Below, in pieces: positions 23,190 to 33,404 of a DNA stretch of 64,000 nt; within the stretch, counting starts at the first letter, position 1; every line of letters starts with the position of its first letter. This DNA comes from Larix kaempferi (taxonomy: Eukaryota; Streptophyta; Pinopsida; Pinales; Pinaceae), in the NCBI GenBank assembly GCA_027924585.1, contig BSBM01000712.1, positions 3,668,001 to 3,732,000 of the forward strand. The letters run 5' to 3'. The translations under genes were made by a program, and so were the position numbers. The notes under the pieces are model-generated. The model searched no databases. It was not told where the DNA came from and saw only the letters and a list, made by a program, of their open reading frames with translations.

Positions 23190-25847
23190 TTACTTGTGGC
23201 TCGCCCTCGAGCCACTCGCACTAGCGTGTGGGCGCTTTACTTGCGCATCTGCTTTTTCTTGGGTCTGCGCGAATGCTTTCTTCCACTGCGCAATAGCAGA
23301 GTCCAATTCATCGACACACTCCACAGTTGTCTGAACCGTTTCTGCAGTGGCTTCTTCTTTAGTTACGGCATCAATCACCTCTTGAGATTCGGCAATTTCT
23401 TTGATTTTTGCCTCGACTTGGCCCACGATTTCAGCATACTCATCCATAAATGGCTGAATGTTGTTGGTGAGCTTCTCATCTTCAGTTCTGAGCTTGTGCA
23501 GTTGCTGTTGCATTCTGCGCACTTCACTCATTTTCTTCATTTTTGGTAAGCCTGTTAAGGCCTTAGCTTCTTCAGTCAGAACAGTTAAAGACTGTTCTGC
23601 GGCTTGTACCTGTTCCAAAAGACCAACTTTAAAAGGGAGCTTCTCAAGCTCCGTCCAAGTTTCCATAGCTTGGCTCATCAGGTTCTCAGCTTCCTGCATT
23701 CTGTCTTTCATCTGTGTGGAAGCTCTGCTCAGTGCTTCAAATTGTTCCTGCGCATCATCTGTAAACTGCGCGGCAACACGAGCTTCCAGCTCGGCGATCT
23801 GGGTTCTATGGCCCTCAGCCATAGCAACTATTTCATGCTCCAGGATTTTCACCCTTCCTCCAAGAATTTGAACCTTCTCAACCAGAGGGAGGTCTGGTTG
23901 AATTTCGCAAGCGGGAAACTCCTGGGCAATCTCATCCACTGCGTTTCTTATGCCGATGTGTTGCGCCTCATAAAGTGCAAGTTTCTCGGAGATATTCCTA
24001 TGGCTTGCCTTCATCTCTATCTCCTGCGATTGCAGTCGTTGGTTTTCTTGGAATGTAGAGAGCTCTCTAGCTCTCAACTCAAGAGAAACTTTCTCATGTA
24101 CTAGCTGTAGAGTCTCTATAGGAATTAGAGACAAATTTATTTCAACAGGTCCAACGGCGCTTACCTGTAGTGCAGCTAGAGGATCCGGAAGTGTCATGCT
24201 TGTAGGCGGAATGTGCAGGACAGTATGCCTTTCTATGAGTTCTTCAACTCGCTCAGTACTTGTGGTTACTTGTGGCACCTGCGAAGTAGATGCTGGCGCA
24301 TGGGTCTGCGCAATCCTTCCCGCGAGACCTTTTATTTCCACAAACTGGAGGTCTAGATCACTTCTGATGTGAGCGTGCGTGTTCCGCAGCTCGTGAAATT
24401 GCTCTTTCAAATACTGGTCGATCCCCGAGGGAATGGCCTCAGAGGGATGTGACACCTTTTGTTTCTTGGTTGCTGGCTCTGGAGAGCCTTCATCACTTCT
24501 TTGCTTAGGGGCTTCCTTGCCCTTATCTTTCTCGTGCGCAGCGGCGGGTGGCATCGCGGATGCGATGTCGACGGCTTCTCTCCATTCGTCTGGCCAAGAC
24601 TTGATAGTTTCTTCGACATCTTCGATGGTCATCCTGTAAAGGCATACGGCCCATTCCTCTTGAATGCCGCAGGGACGGAGGTAAAGTTGATGTAAGTCGG
24701 CAGTAAAGGCCAACTTTCCTTCATATATCCTCGCTGTCTCCTCACTCAGCCTTGGCATTTCCTGAATGGTATCTCTGAGGAGATAGTAGTATTCATAAAA
24801 TACAGCACGGTTCATCTTGCGCTTCGCGGGATTAAGAGATTCCCAAAGGTTTACATAGCGAATTCCGGCAGGCTCTCCTACGTGGCGCGGAAGGAACTGA
24901 GTGTTCGGGGGCTCCTTCCACTCGACGAGAGCACATAAAATTAAAAGCCAAGAGAAATGGAACAACTGACCGGGGTTATCTTGAACGTTCCGGCAGTCTT
25001 CCAAAAAACAATTGAGGAGGAAGAGGCACCAGTTGTACTGCTCTCCCTCCGCAGCTGCGATGGCAAGTTCCACGACAGCTCCAGTAACTTCCTTCGGTCT
25101 GCACTTCGTGAGAAGTCTGCCTGCGAGCAGACTTCCTGTAAATCTGAGTGCTTCATCTTCTACTATTGTGAGGTCATAAGCCCGACCTCCTCTTGTTAAA
25201 TTGTACTTTTGCACCAGCTTTGCAGCTAGTTTTCTATCCTTCTCCTTTCCCATAAAATGGATATTGGGATCCTTACCAACCTTAGATAGGCCAGTAATGC
25301 GATGAATCAAATCGACATTTAAATCAATTGGCCTCCCCAGCCAAAGGTAACCTCCATGAATGCAGGATAGCGGTGTTTTAACAACTGCGTTCACTTCATT
25401 GCTTCGCCCAAAATGCGGTAGCTTTAACAGGTTCAGGAGTCCAGGGCGCTCCAGATTTGTTGCAAATCCCTTCGGGATGAATTCGTCGACCTTTCGGCTG
25501 GGATTATACACTACCGTCAGATATCGGTCTAGCTGGAACTGAGGATATGTTTTATAGTCTCCCAGGTTGAAATCAGAGAATTTGACCAGTGGAAGGTGTC
25601 CGAGAAAGGACCCTTCTATTCGCACGCTAACCGATAGTGGAGGTAACAGAAGCGGATACTTTGCATTCTTGGGAATATGCACCTCTGGTGCATCATCTGG
25701 ACGCGGCGGAATATAATTCACCATAGTGGCCAGCGGCTCTGGAACGGGCTCTTCTGGCTGTGGCTGAGATGCTCGTGTGGCCAGAGATTGTCTAGGGTCC
25801 TGATAACCAGGGTCTACATAAGTCGAAGCAGTCACGGGGGTAGCCAT
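23190..25847 (-). CDS. Element B 3' ORF: large protein with plant-mobile-domain-like and coiled-coil regions
   Basis: Open reading frame between integrase and the 3' LTR, same strand as gag-pol. The frame is open from 26099, but that Met lies at the TATA box (26087-26094), so I place the start at 25847 (MATPVTASTYV), giving 885 codons. Residues about 60-420 form a globular region (ARSNEVNAVV-like block, GGYLWLGRPIDLNVDLIHRI, WCLFLLNCFLEDCR, YEYYYLLRDTIQEMPRLSEE) that resembles aminotransferase-like plant mobile domain proteins; this assignment is tentative. A basic KKQKVSHPSEA follows a Lys/Glu-rich linker (possible nuclear signal). The C-terminal ~350 residues are Glu/Gln/Ala/Leu heptad-like, predicting long coiled coils. 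Unlike gag-pol it has no premature stop. The place is that of env-like or additional ORFs in Athila and Tat elements, but no signal peptide or fusion motif is seen. Confidence 0.72.
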   Translation of the reverse strand: MATPVTASTYVDPGYQDPRQSLATRASQPQPEEPVPEPLATMVNYIPPRPDDAPEVHIPKNAKYPLLLPPLSVSVRIEGSFLGHLPLVKFSDFNLGDYKTYPQFQLDRYLTVVYNPSRKVDEFIPKGFATNLERPGLLNLLKLPHFGRSNEVNAVVKTPLSCIHGGYLWLGRPIDLNVDLIHRITGLSKVGKDPNIHFMGKEKDRKLAAKLVQKYNLTRGGRAYDLTIVEDEALRFTGSLLAGRLLTKCRPKEVTGAVVELAIAAAEGEQYNWCLFLLNCFLEDCRNVQDNPGQLFHFSWLLILCALVEWKEPPNTQFLPRHVGEPAGIRYVNLWESLNPAKRKMNRAVFYEYYYLLRDTIQEMPRLSEETARIYEGKLAFTADLHQLYLRPCGIQEEWAVCLYRMTIEDVEETIKSWPDEWREAVDIASAMPPAAAHEKDKGKEAPKQRSDEGSPEPATKKQKVSHPSEAIPSGIDQYLKEQFHELRNTHAHIRSDLDLQFVEIKGLAGRIAQTHAPASTSQVPQVTTSTERVEELIERHTVLHIPPTSMTLPDPLAALQVSAVGPVEINLSLIPIETLQLVHEKVSLELRARELSTFQENQRLQSQEIEMKASHRNISEKLALYEAQHIGIRNAVDEIAQEFPACEIQPDLPLVEKVQILGGRVKILEHEIVAMAEGHRTQIAELEARVAAQFTDDAQEQFEALSRASTQMKDRMQEAENLMSQAMETWTELEKLPFKVGLLEQVQAAEQSLTVLTEEAKALTGLPKMKKMSEVRRMQQQLHKLRTEDEKLTNNIQPFMDEYAEIVGQVEAKIKEIAESQEVIDAVTKEEATAETVQTTVECVDELDSAIAQWKKAFAQTQEKADAQVKRPHASASGSRASHK

Positions 25848-26086
25848 GCCGAAATCTAGGCCTCGGCGCAGGAATTGACGAACGACTTCTTCAGTCGACA
25901 GGTTCTTCGTCGTGAACGGGTATAGGTAACAAAAACTTGGACAGAAACAGCGGAACAGTGTGGGATATGGATGCTGACAACAAGGGAAGCACTCTGCACA
26001 ATCTCGGCTCTGAAAACAATGGCTTAGATTCTGAAACAAGACTCTGCAGTTCGAGAATAGTAACCCGAAATTATGCAAGTGTGGGG

Positions 26087-26094
26087 TATTTATA
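26087..26094 (-). promoter_or_regulatory. TATA box upstream of the element B 3' ORF
   Basis: GGCTATAAATACCCC on the minus strand is a textbook plant TATA box. A start of transcription about 30 bp downstream would be near 26055, leaving a ~210-nt leader before the ATG at 25847. It implies that the 3' ORF has its own transcript instead of relying on the LTR promoter. Confidence 0.6.
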
Positions 26095-26099
26095 GCCAA

Positions 26100-26666
26100 A
26101 GGTGATAGTAAATGAGGGCAAGTGGGGTTACTAGCTATAGGCGGCTATGCATGAGTTGACAACCCTACGATCCGCTTCGCATTTGCGGTGCATTTATTGT
26201 GATGGACGGGCTCTGACAGGCTTCCGGGAGAGGCTAACGCTTTCGGCTCATGAGTTAAATGCAAATCTTACGGAGATCAAGCCAAATCTTGTCAGAGCGG
26301 ATATACTTAAATGGCGGGCTTATCCTTCATTTATTTCTCGGACGTGGCTTCATAACTGCTGTAATTCAAATTTTTCGGCGGGTCATTTCAGCTTAGGAAA
26401 CTGTGCCTTAGGGGTCCACAACAAGAACTTGAAGCGGCAAGTTATCACAGGGAACTGCGCAAGAGCGGCAGTTCATCATCCCGGGGAAAACTCGCAAGAG
26501 CGCAAATATATGCTCGCTCAATCCCAAAGTATTATTCGGTATGCGCGGATGTTTCACGGAACTGCGCGGGAAGCCAGAGACTGAGGGTCTCGCGACTTCC
26601 GTGTAGACTGAAAATGCGATGCCTCTTTCAACTACACTGGGCATCTGCATTTCTTTGACCAGCTAT
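26100..26666. other. Spacer between integrase and 3' ORF of element B
   Basis: About 570 bp, no gene. It directly precedes the TATA box of the 3' ORF and so is the candidate internal promoter region. Short open frames on both strands lack recognisable content. Confidence 0.5.
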
Positions 26667-27965
26667 TTAAGTCAACAGGGCGGGGTGGCCATCGCGGTAA
26701 AGCTTAAGCCGACTCCCATTGATCATGGTAGGTAGCAATTCTCCATTCAGCTTCGCAAGCTGAACTGCTCCTCCTTCAGTTATCTTTGTCACCTGAAAAG
26801 GGCCTAACCAGTGTACACGAAACTTGCCTGGAAACTTGATGAATTTACTATCATAGAGGAGTACCAAGTCTCCTTCTGCAAAGTGTTTATTCTTAATGTG
26901 CCTGTCATGCCAAGCTTTCTGTCTTGCCTTCTGTACCTGTTGATGGAATCCGGCTAAAAGTCGGTCTTCTTCTAGGGAAAGCAGTTGTGAAAGTCTTGCG
27001 CTCATAGTATCAGGATCTGTCATTTCTGTAATTTGCGCAATTCTGAGACTGGGAATAATGTATTCCATAGGCATAACTGCTTCTTGTCCATACACCAAAC
27101 TGAAAGGTGTGTGGCCCGTTAGTTTCTTGCAGGTAGTTTTGTAAGCCCATAATACAGCTGTGACTCTAAGGTCCCAATCATCTCTTTGTTGGTTACAGAT
27201 CTTCGTCAGGGCATTCTCAACAATTTTATTGAATGCCTCCACCGTACCATTAGCCTGAGGGTGGTAGGGTGTACTCTTATGGTGACTAATTTGAAATTCT
27301 TCAATAAGTGCCTCTATAGTCTGATTGAGGAAATGTGTACCCTGATCACTCATGAGAATCACTGGGCATCCAAACCTAGTAATAATGTTCTCAAAAATGA
27401 ACTGCGCGACGGTGGTAGCGTCGCAGTTCTTTACTGGCTTAGCCTCAGCCCATCTGGTGAGGTATTCAGTAGCTGTGATGATGTATCTTGTGCCGATTCT
27501 CTTTCCTGGTGGGTTGATAGGACCTACAAAATCAATGGCCCATTTGTCAAAAGCACGCAGTGCTATCTGGGGTCTTAACGGCATTTCATCCCTTCTTGAA
27601 GGTTTTCCTATTCGCTGGCACACATCGCAACATTTGCAGAATTCCTTAGTATCCTTATGCAATGTCGGCCACCAAAGACCTGCGGCTAAGATCTTCTGAG
27701 CAGTCGGCTTTCCTGCGAAATGGCCTCCTGCGGTGCCTGAGTGCGCTTCTGCGATGATAGAATTCTTTTCATGCGGTAGGATACATCTGCGCAAGACTTC
27801 ATCAGGGCCCAACTTATAAATCTGGCCTGCTATCAAAGTGAAGTATGCGGCTTTGACGACAAGTTGTTTCTTTTGCTGGACTATAAACTCAACTAGCGCT
27901 TGTCCAGTGGTAAGAAACTCAAGGATATCAGAATAATATTCATCTGTTGCTTGAATAGAGAACAA
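26667..27965 (-). pseudogene. Element B integrase
   Basis: 432 codons, open. Zinc-binding residues His75, His82, Cys113, Cys116 (HSGTAGGHF and CKCCDVC). Catalytic triad Asp145 (WAIDFVGPI), Asp207 (MSDQGTHF), Glu243 (GTVEAFN). The C-terminal GPY-like module is [11 protein letters not shown]. No chromodomain follows; the frame ends within ~25 codons. The piece is joined in phase to RNase H across TAG 27966-27968. All catalytic residues are present, so only the stop separates it from a complete pol. Confidence 0.93.
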
Positions 27966-29477
27966 CTACGAGTCAGGAAGATTGTCCTCCAGATTTGTAG
28001 GTTCTTCTCCTGACTCTATCCTGGATAAGTGGTCAGGTCCTGCATTCAATCTTCCTGGCTTTACAATAACCTCAAAATCATATTCTTGAAAGAGCAGTAG
28101 CCATCTGCAAATTCTTCCCCCTAACACTGGCTTATTGACCAAGTATTTCAAAGCAGAATGGTCAGTATACATTTTAAAATGTGTGCCCAGTAAGTAGTGT
28201 CTGAACTTATGTAGGGCGTACACCATAGCTAGTCCTTCTCTCTCTGTAGTAGTGTAGTTTTTCTCGGCTATGGACAGCTTTCGGCTAGAGTAAGAAATGG
28301 GGTGATCGATTCCTCCTTCTCCTGGTTGTGTAAGTACGACCCCCAATGCGATGGAAGAAGCATCGACATGAACATGAAAAGGTTTATTCCAGTCTGGGAA
28401 AACTAGAATTGGCACACTGATCATCTTGTCTTTAAGTGTGTCCAAGCTCTGTTGGCATTCTTCTGTCCATTGGAATTTCGAATCCTTTTTCAGCAATCTT
28501 TCCATAGGTGCTGTGATCTTTGCATAACCTTTGATAAATTTTATGTAGTATCCAGTATGTCCCAATGTAGTACGCAATTGCTTGACTGAGTTGGGCGCAG
28601 GTAAATTAGCAATGATGGCAACCTTCGCAGGATCCATCAGGAGTCCTTGTCTGCATACAATATGACCCAACAAAATACCAAAAGGAGCACAGAAGATACA
28701 TTTTTTCAAGTTAAGGGAAATCTGGTGCTGTCTACATTTTTCTAGCATCATTCGCAGGTTCCCCATATGGTTCTTTAGTAAACCAAACACAGTCCAATCA
28801 TCAAAATAGACTTCTAAAAACTTATGGATGAATTCCTTAAAAACAGCAACAACGACTCTAGAGAAGATAGCAGGAGCATTTTTAAGACCAAAGGGCATTA
28901 CCGTATATTGGAATGATCCGCATTCAGTCGCAAAAGTAGTCTTATGGCAGTCGTCTGGATGAATTCTGATCTGATGGTATTCCGAAAATCCATCAGTGAA
29001 GGAGTAAGCCTCTTGTCCTCCAACATTATCAAGCACTTCGTCTGTAAAGGGCGTAGGAAATGGATCATGCGCTGATGCGTCATTGAGTTTGCGCAAGTCC
29101 ACGCAAATTCTTATTTCACCTTTTGTCTTCTTCTCTTGTACCACCATAGGACTAATCCAATCACTTTCTTCTACTGGATCAATAATACCTGCTGCGAGCA
29201 TCTTGTCAATTTCTTCTTTGACTTTTTCTTTATAGCGCGGGTTCAACCTGTATGGGCGCTGCTTTACTGGCTTGGCATCTGGTTTCAGAGGTATGCGCAT
29301 CACTCCTAAGTCTCCTAGGATGCCTTTCATTTCTGTGAACTTGGTAGGAAAGATATCCTGGTAGTCACGTAATAAATCTGAAATATGCCCAACAGTTTCA
29401 TCATCCCAATAGTCTCCTATAGAAGCAAACTTGGGTTCGGCTTCTGTACCAATGTTAACCTTTTTAAGCTTGATGTG
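27966..29477 (-). pseudogene. Element B reverse transcriptase and RNase H
   Basis: Open from just inside TAA 29478-29480 to TAG 27966-27968. The RT lead-in (DYQDIFPTKFTEMKG) is upstream of the first Met at 29330. Counting from that Met: RICVDLRKLNDAS at 74-86, FTDGFSEYHQI at 111-121, MPFGLKNAPAIFSRVV at 145-160 and the active site VYFDDWTVFG with YFDD at 175-178 (Phe in place of the usual Met or Val). RNase H follows at about 318-435 with Asp323 (HVHVDASS), Glu364 (TTEREGLAM) and Asp390 (MYTDHSAL). Length and order are normal for Ty3/gypsy. Confidence 0.94.
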
Positions 29478-30824
29478 TTATGTAATGGCAGGGATATCAA
29501 GCTGAGGACCTTCAACATTGCACGTCCCTTCTGATTCTGGAATATTGATGTTGCGAGGATCATCCTCCTCTTCTCTAGTGGTGAAATTATAGCATTCGAG
29601 GGCATGTTCTTTCTGAACAGCCCAATCCGGCTGGGAATATTCTGGTAATAGACATGGTTCAAATAGCTTCTTTTTAATACACTTCAGAGCTTGATCAATA
29701 CTTGGATGCTCTGACTCAAAGCTGAAGGTAAGTTGGAAACTTTCTATCATAAGAGGCCAAGTAAGAGTGCCTCTGCGCAATTCTGTTTCAGTGTACCAGT
29801 TCCTTGGAACTGTGTCCAATGTGTGGATGAATAGGTGAACCCACTCATCGTCCGGAATATCTGACCATTGCTGAATGCATGCTTCGATGTGTGACCTAGG
29901 GTCACTCTGTCCCTCGTATTTGCGCGACACTTCTGCTGTAGTGTCCTGGAATCTGCGCAGTATCAATCTGCGACAGTCTTGCCAAGTGTGAATATTCTCT
30001 TTATGTGCACCCCACCATCTTGCGGGTGTAGCGCGCAATGATACATCTAATGCCTGTATGCGCTGCTGTTCTGGAAGTTGTTGTTCATATGCCTGTATAA
30101 ATTCACTTACGTTAGTTAAACCATCAAAAATTGGAGTGTCAGTCAATTCTGTGCCAATCCATCGAATGGATTTAGTCATCATGGCGCAACGTCTTGTAGA
30201 AACCTCATGTAAGCGATTCTCCCAGTTTTCCAATCCTGCATCTGAGTCTGATGTGCACGAACTATCGCATCGCCAGCTGATATGGCTATCTACTGTGGGA
30301 TTGACATAGTCACTCTGACTAGCAGTCATCTGATACAAACTTTCCATGTGGCGCGCTTCTTCTTCTGCCCGAATGGGTTCTATATACCTTGGTCCTTGAA
30401 TAGGATCAAGCGGTGCAATGACCCTAATTTGGTCATCCTCGAAGGTCATCTGTCTTTTCTTCAAATTAATGACAGCCAAATTATCAAATGCCCAGTCTAT
30501 ACCTAAAAGTGCTGGGTAAGGTCTACTATCATCCAGGATTTTGATTACTTCAAAGTCTGCAGAACTCCTTACTCCCTCGATATCAATAGGTACATTGGGT
30601 AATCTGCCCAATGGAGAGACTCGTTGCTGGTTCGCGAGTCTTAGCTGGATGGGGGATCTTGTAAGTTGAGGACTTCCCATCTGTTCCCATGTCTGCATGG
30701 TGAGAACATTAACTTCTGAGCCCAAATCTAAAATGACTTCATCCATCTCAAATGCTCCAATCTGCGCTGTGAGCCTCATCTCTTTTCCAGTTCTAATGTG
30801 ACTCCCAATCTGGTGAATAGCACA
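29478..30824 (-). pseudogene. Element B aspartic protease fused to a second capsid-like domain
   Basis: Open between TAA 29478-29480 and TAG 30825-30827. Counting from Met at 30779: protease residues about 1-125 with active site VILDLGSEVNVL (Asp18) and the second motif YPALLGIDWAFDN (89-100). Residues about 205-375 then read RWIGTELTDTPIFDG, VSLRATPARWWGAHK, IHTWQDCRRLILRRF, SDPRSHIEACIQQW and EWVHLFIHTLDTVPRNWYTE. This is the general pattern of a retrotransposon gag capsid (A-x-x-W-W, then T-W-x-x-C, then R-R-F). It is separate from the normal capsid upstream. Ty3/gypsy protease is normally followed directly by RT. The same order is present in B' (19247-20500). Confidence 0.8.
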
Positions 30825-32273
30825 CTACGGCGTGTTCGTCGAAGCAGATTGTTGACATTTATCCAATAGGTGTTGAAGTTCCATAGTTGCTTTTTCATTG
30901 CGCAACAACTTTAAGCAGTTCCTTAGAAAATTATGGACAGTTCCTAGTGCATCTTCTTCATCGGGCCTTCCGGATGTAGTGGCCTGTTCTTGTACCAGGT
31001 TGTCTTGTCTTAGCACTTGCGATCTAATATCATTATGCGGAGTTGCGACAAAACTTGAAGCTCTGGGATCTGAGAAATACTCTTGGGCTTGCTTGAATGC
31101 TTCTTTTTGCTTCTGCAGATTAAGTGGGGCTGGTTTAATATTAGCACGGCACACCCATTGCGTTGCTTGCTTTCCAGTTCCCAACTCTGGCGCACCAGTG
31201 GTTGTTCCACTGCGCGTCACAATATTAACTGTACGGTCTGGCTCTATTTTTTCTACTCCAATCAATTGAATATTCTGGTTAACCTGTGGCGTCTTTGCTT
31301 GCATCTTAGCCGTCAACTGAGGGCATTCTTCAATGATATGATCATAAGATTTGCAATATCTGCAAATGGTTGTAGGGTTTTGGCAATCTCTTGCAAAATG
31401 ACCTTGTGCTCCACAATTATAACAAGTGATCTGGCCTCTTCCGCGGCCAAAATTTGTTGTACGTCCGCGGCCTCTGTAATTTCCTGTTCGGCCGTCGCGA
31501 GTTTGGTCATACTGTGGACCTGCTATGGGTCCTTGTGCTTCTGATTGTACTCTATAAACATCGTGTTTCCTTTCCATCATAAGGTCATATGCTCTGCAGT
31601 TGTTTTCATCATGGCCTACTGATTTACAGAAATTACAATATAGATTCTTTGGAGTTTGTACATATTTCTGAAGTAAGTGACATTCTTGAGGTCTATGACC
31701 TCTAGTTCTACAGATTTCACACCAAGGCCCTTGTGGCTGTGGTAAAGGATTAGGTGCTCCAGTTGCAATATACTCTATGAAAACAGGGCAATGGTCCTTT
31801 GAATGACCTTGTGCTTTACATTTTGTACACCATATCTCCTCCTTAGCATCCTTGCCTTTCTTAATATCATGCACTTGCAGGGTTAAGTTTGCTAATTGGT
31901 TCTGCAACTGCGCAACATCGTTGCTTGTTCCAGCAATTGGTGAAGCTTCTAGTTTCATAGCCATCTCTAGAGCTTGTTCCTGAGTAGTGAGATTTTGTTG
32001 CATAAGGGGAATTCTAATATGTGGGAGCAGTGCAGCAATGAACCATTCCTTATGCTGTTGTGGTGCAAACTCAAAGCTTACTTGATCTATCAAGGCTTTG
32101 AACTTTTGGTCAAAGTCCCATACTGACTCTGTGGGTAACTGCTTGATGTCTTTGAGCTCTGTTATACACTGTGATTCTGATTTTGGTTTCTTAAATTCTC
32201 TAATCATTGCATTTCTTACATCAGCAAGCGTCCTATTCTGTGCTGCTGAGTATTTCATGAACCAAGTTAAGGC
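30825..32273 (-). pseudogene. Element B gag: capsid C-terminal half and five CCHC zinc knuckles
   Basis: Open between TAG 30825-30827 and TGA 32274-32276. Counting from Met at 32258: capsid helices VRNAMIREFKKPK, YDFDQKF-like WDFDQKFKALIDQV and EWFIAALLPHIR, with MAMKLEASP at about 99-107. Five C-x2-C-x4-H-x4-C knuckles follow at residues 144-157, 180-193, 208-221, 279-292 and 299-312 (positions about 31323-31829). An Arg-Gly-rich stretch (YRGRGRTTNFGRGRGQ) lies between knuckles three and four. Most gag proteins carry one or two knuckles, so RNA binding may be strengthened. Join to protease is in phase. Confidence 0.9.
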
Positions 32274-32762
32274 TCATTCTCTTAGTGTGGTTGCTAACTG
32301 AACCAGTTTAACAGCATCATCATTAATTTGCTTAATTGTCCAAATGGCTTCACACAGGAACCAGTGTTGCTCAGGGTCTTCTATCCCTGTTCCTCTAAAA
32401 GTTGGTAGTTTCATGTCGTCACCCATCTTTCTTATGCGAGGTTGAGATGGAGGTGTTGTAGCAGTTCTTCTTGGCTGGTTGAACAAAGGTGGCACAGAGG
32501 TACTAGAAGTATCGTGTGGGCTACTAGAAGGTGTTACTGCGGGATTATACTGAGCTTTGTCTGGCTTTTGCGGTGTAAAAGGGTGGTAAGGGATATGAAC
32601 GCTACCTTGTATTTCTATGTGGCTTGCTCTAGGAACTTGACTGTCTTCTGAGCTCGACTCAAAAGAATGTTGGTCAAGGCCTACTTTATACCGTTTTCCA
32701 CTACGAGTGCAACCAATAACTTCAGGGTCACTATCAGAGTCTACGGACATTACTTGTCTATA
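32274..32762 (-). pseudogene. Element B gag: linker and capsid N-terminal half
   Basis: Open between TGA 32274-32276 and TAG 32763-32765, first Met at 32750. It begins acidic (MSVDSDSDPEVIGC), passes through a Ser/Thr/Pro-rich linker and enters the capsid at MKLPTFRGTGIEDPEQHWF, continuing in phase beyond the stop with ALTWFMKYS. The F-x-G-x(n)-W-F pattern and the following ALTWF are standard Retrotrans_gag signatures. Confidence 0.85.
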
Positions 32763-33248
32763 CTATGCATCTGAAGCTATACATAGTTTTGCTTTTTCAT
32801 ACAGAAGCATTTTAATCGATAAGTTCAAAGAATTCAGGAACTTACCTCTATGTGCCTGAAAGAAACTTCTCTCAGCTTCACTGAAACTCTTTCTTGTATC
32901 CACTGCAAACTCAGTGATGAAACCTTCCAGCAGACTATTCAACCAAAAGTCTACTACACGGGACACAACATTATCTACCCGCTTCAGAATACTGACTAGC
33001 TCAGGCGTCCAAGCAACTGGTCGATCAATACGCACAGTGGGTCTAGTATCTGCTAACTTGGCTATCCAAGCACGCAACTCAAGTGCAAATGTGACAAAGA
33101 AAATTTCGTGAAGGTCAGTATAGATATACTTCTGCAACCATTCTTCTGGCTGGAGTCTAGAGCTTCTATTTTCTTGTTCAGGGAACTCTTTAGCCTTTAA
33201 ATCAAACCACTCCTGAATTTCTGTAGCTGTAGGATTCCAGTAACACAT
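32763..33248 (-). pseudogene. Element B N-terminal extension of gag, unknown
   Basis: 161 codons starting at ATG 33248, about 75 bp inside the primer site, and in the same phase as all of gag-pol; TAG 32763-32765 separates it from gag. The composition is alpha-helical and Leu/Glu/Phe-rich (for example WLQKYIYTDLHEIFFVTFALELRAWIAKL and VDNVVSRVVDFWLNSLLEGF). I recognise no domain. It could be a matrix-like region. The in-phase position makes it very likely coding in the active ancestor. Confidence 0.65.
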
Positions 33249-33261
33249 TTGTTAGCTGAGC

Positions 33262-33404
33262 AAGTCTCAAGGCAACAGAACCATTTGTTGGCTCAGCAAC
33301 AATCTCAGACGTCGCGGAAATAGTAAGTCTCAAGGCAATGGAACCATTTGTTGGCTCCTTCTTTCTCTGGATTTCATCTCAATCTCGCGTGTCGCTGAAA
33401 TAAC
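33262..33404. repeat. Tandem duplication of primer-site/LTR-edge sequence
   Basis: AAGTCTCAAGGCAA followed by GAACCATTTGTTGGCTC starts at 33262 and again at 33325 (period 63 bp); a partial third AAGTCTCA starts at 33405. Each copy contains the putative primer site followed by an LTR-like TGTTGGCTC edge. Confidence 0.75.
33325..33346 (-). other. Element B putative primer-binding site
   Basis: Two bases inside the 5' LTR edge at 33349, the minus strand reads TGGTTCCATTGCCTTGAGAC. It starts with TGG as a primer site should. I could not match it to a particular tRNA. Confidence 0.5.

Noticed and set aside
23196-24104. Several plus-strand frames of 100-170 codons
   Set aside because: Antisense of the coiled-coil part of the element B 3' ORF; repetitive heptads create open antisense frames.
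26408-26650. 80-codon minus-strand frame in the spacer of element B
   Set aside because: No recognisable motif, short, and upstream of a better supported promoter-like signal.
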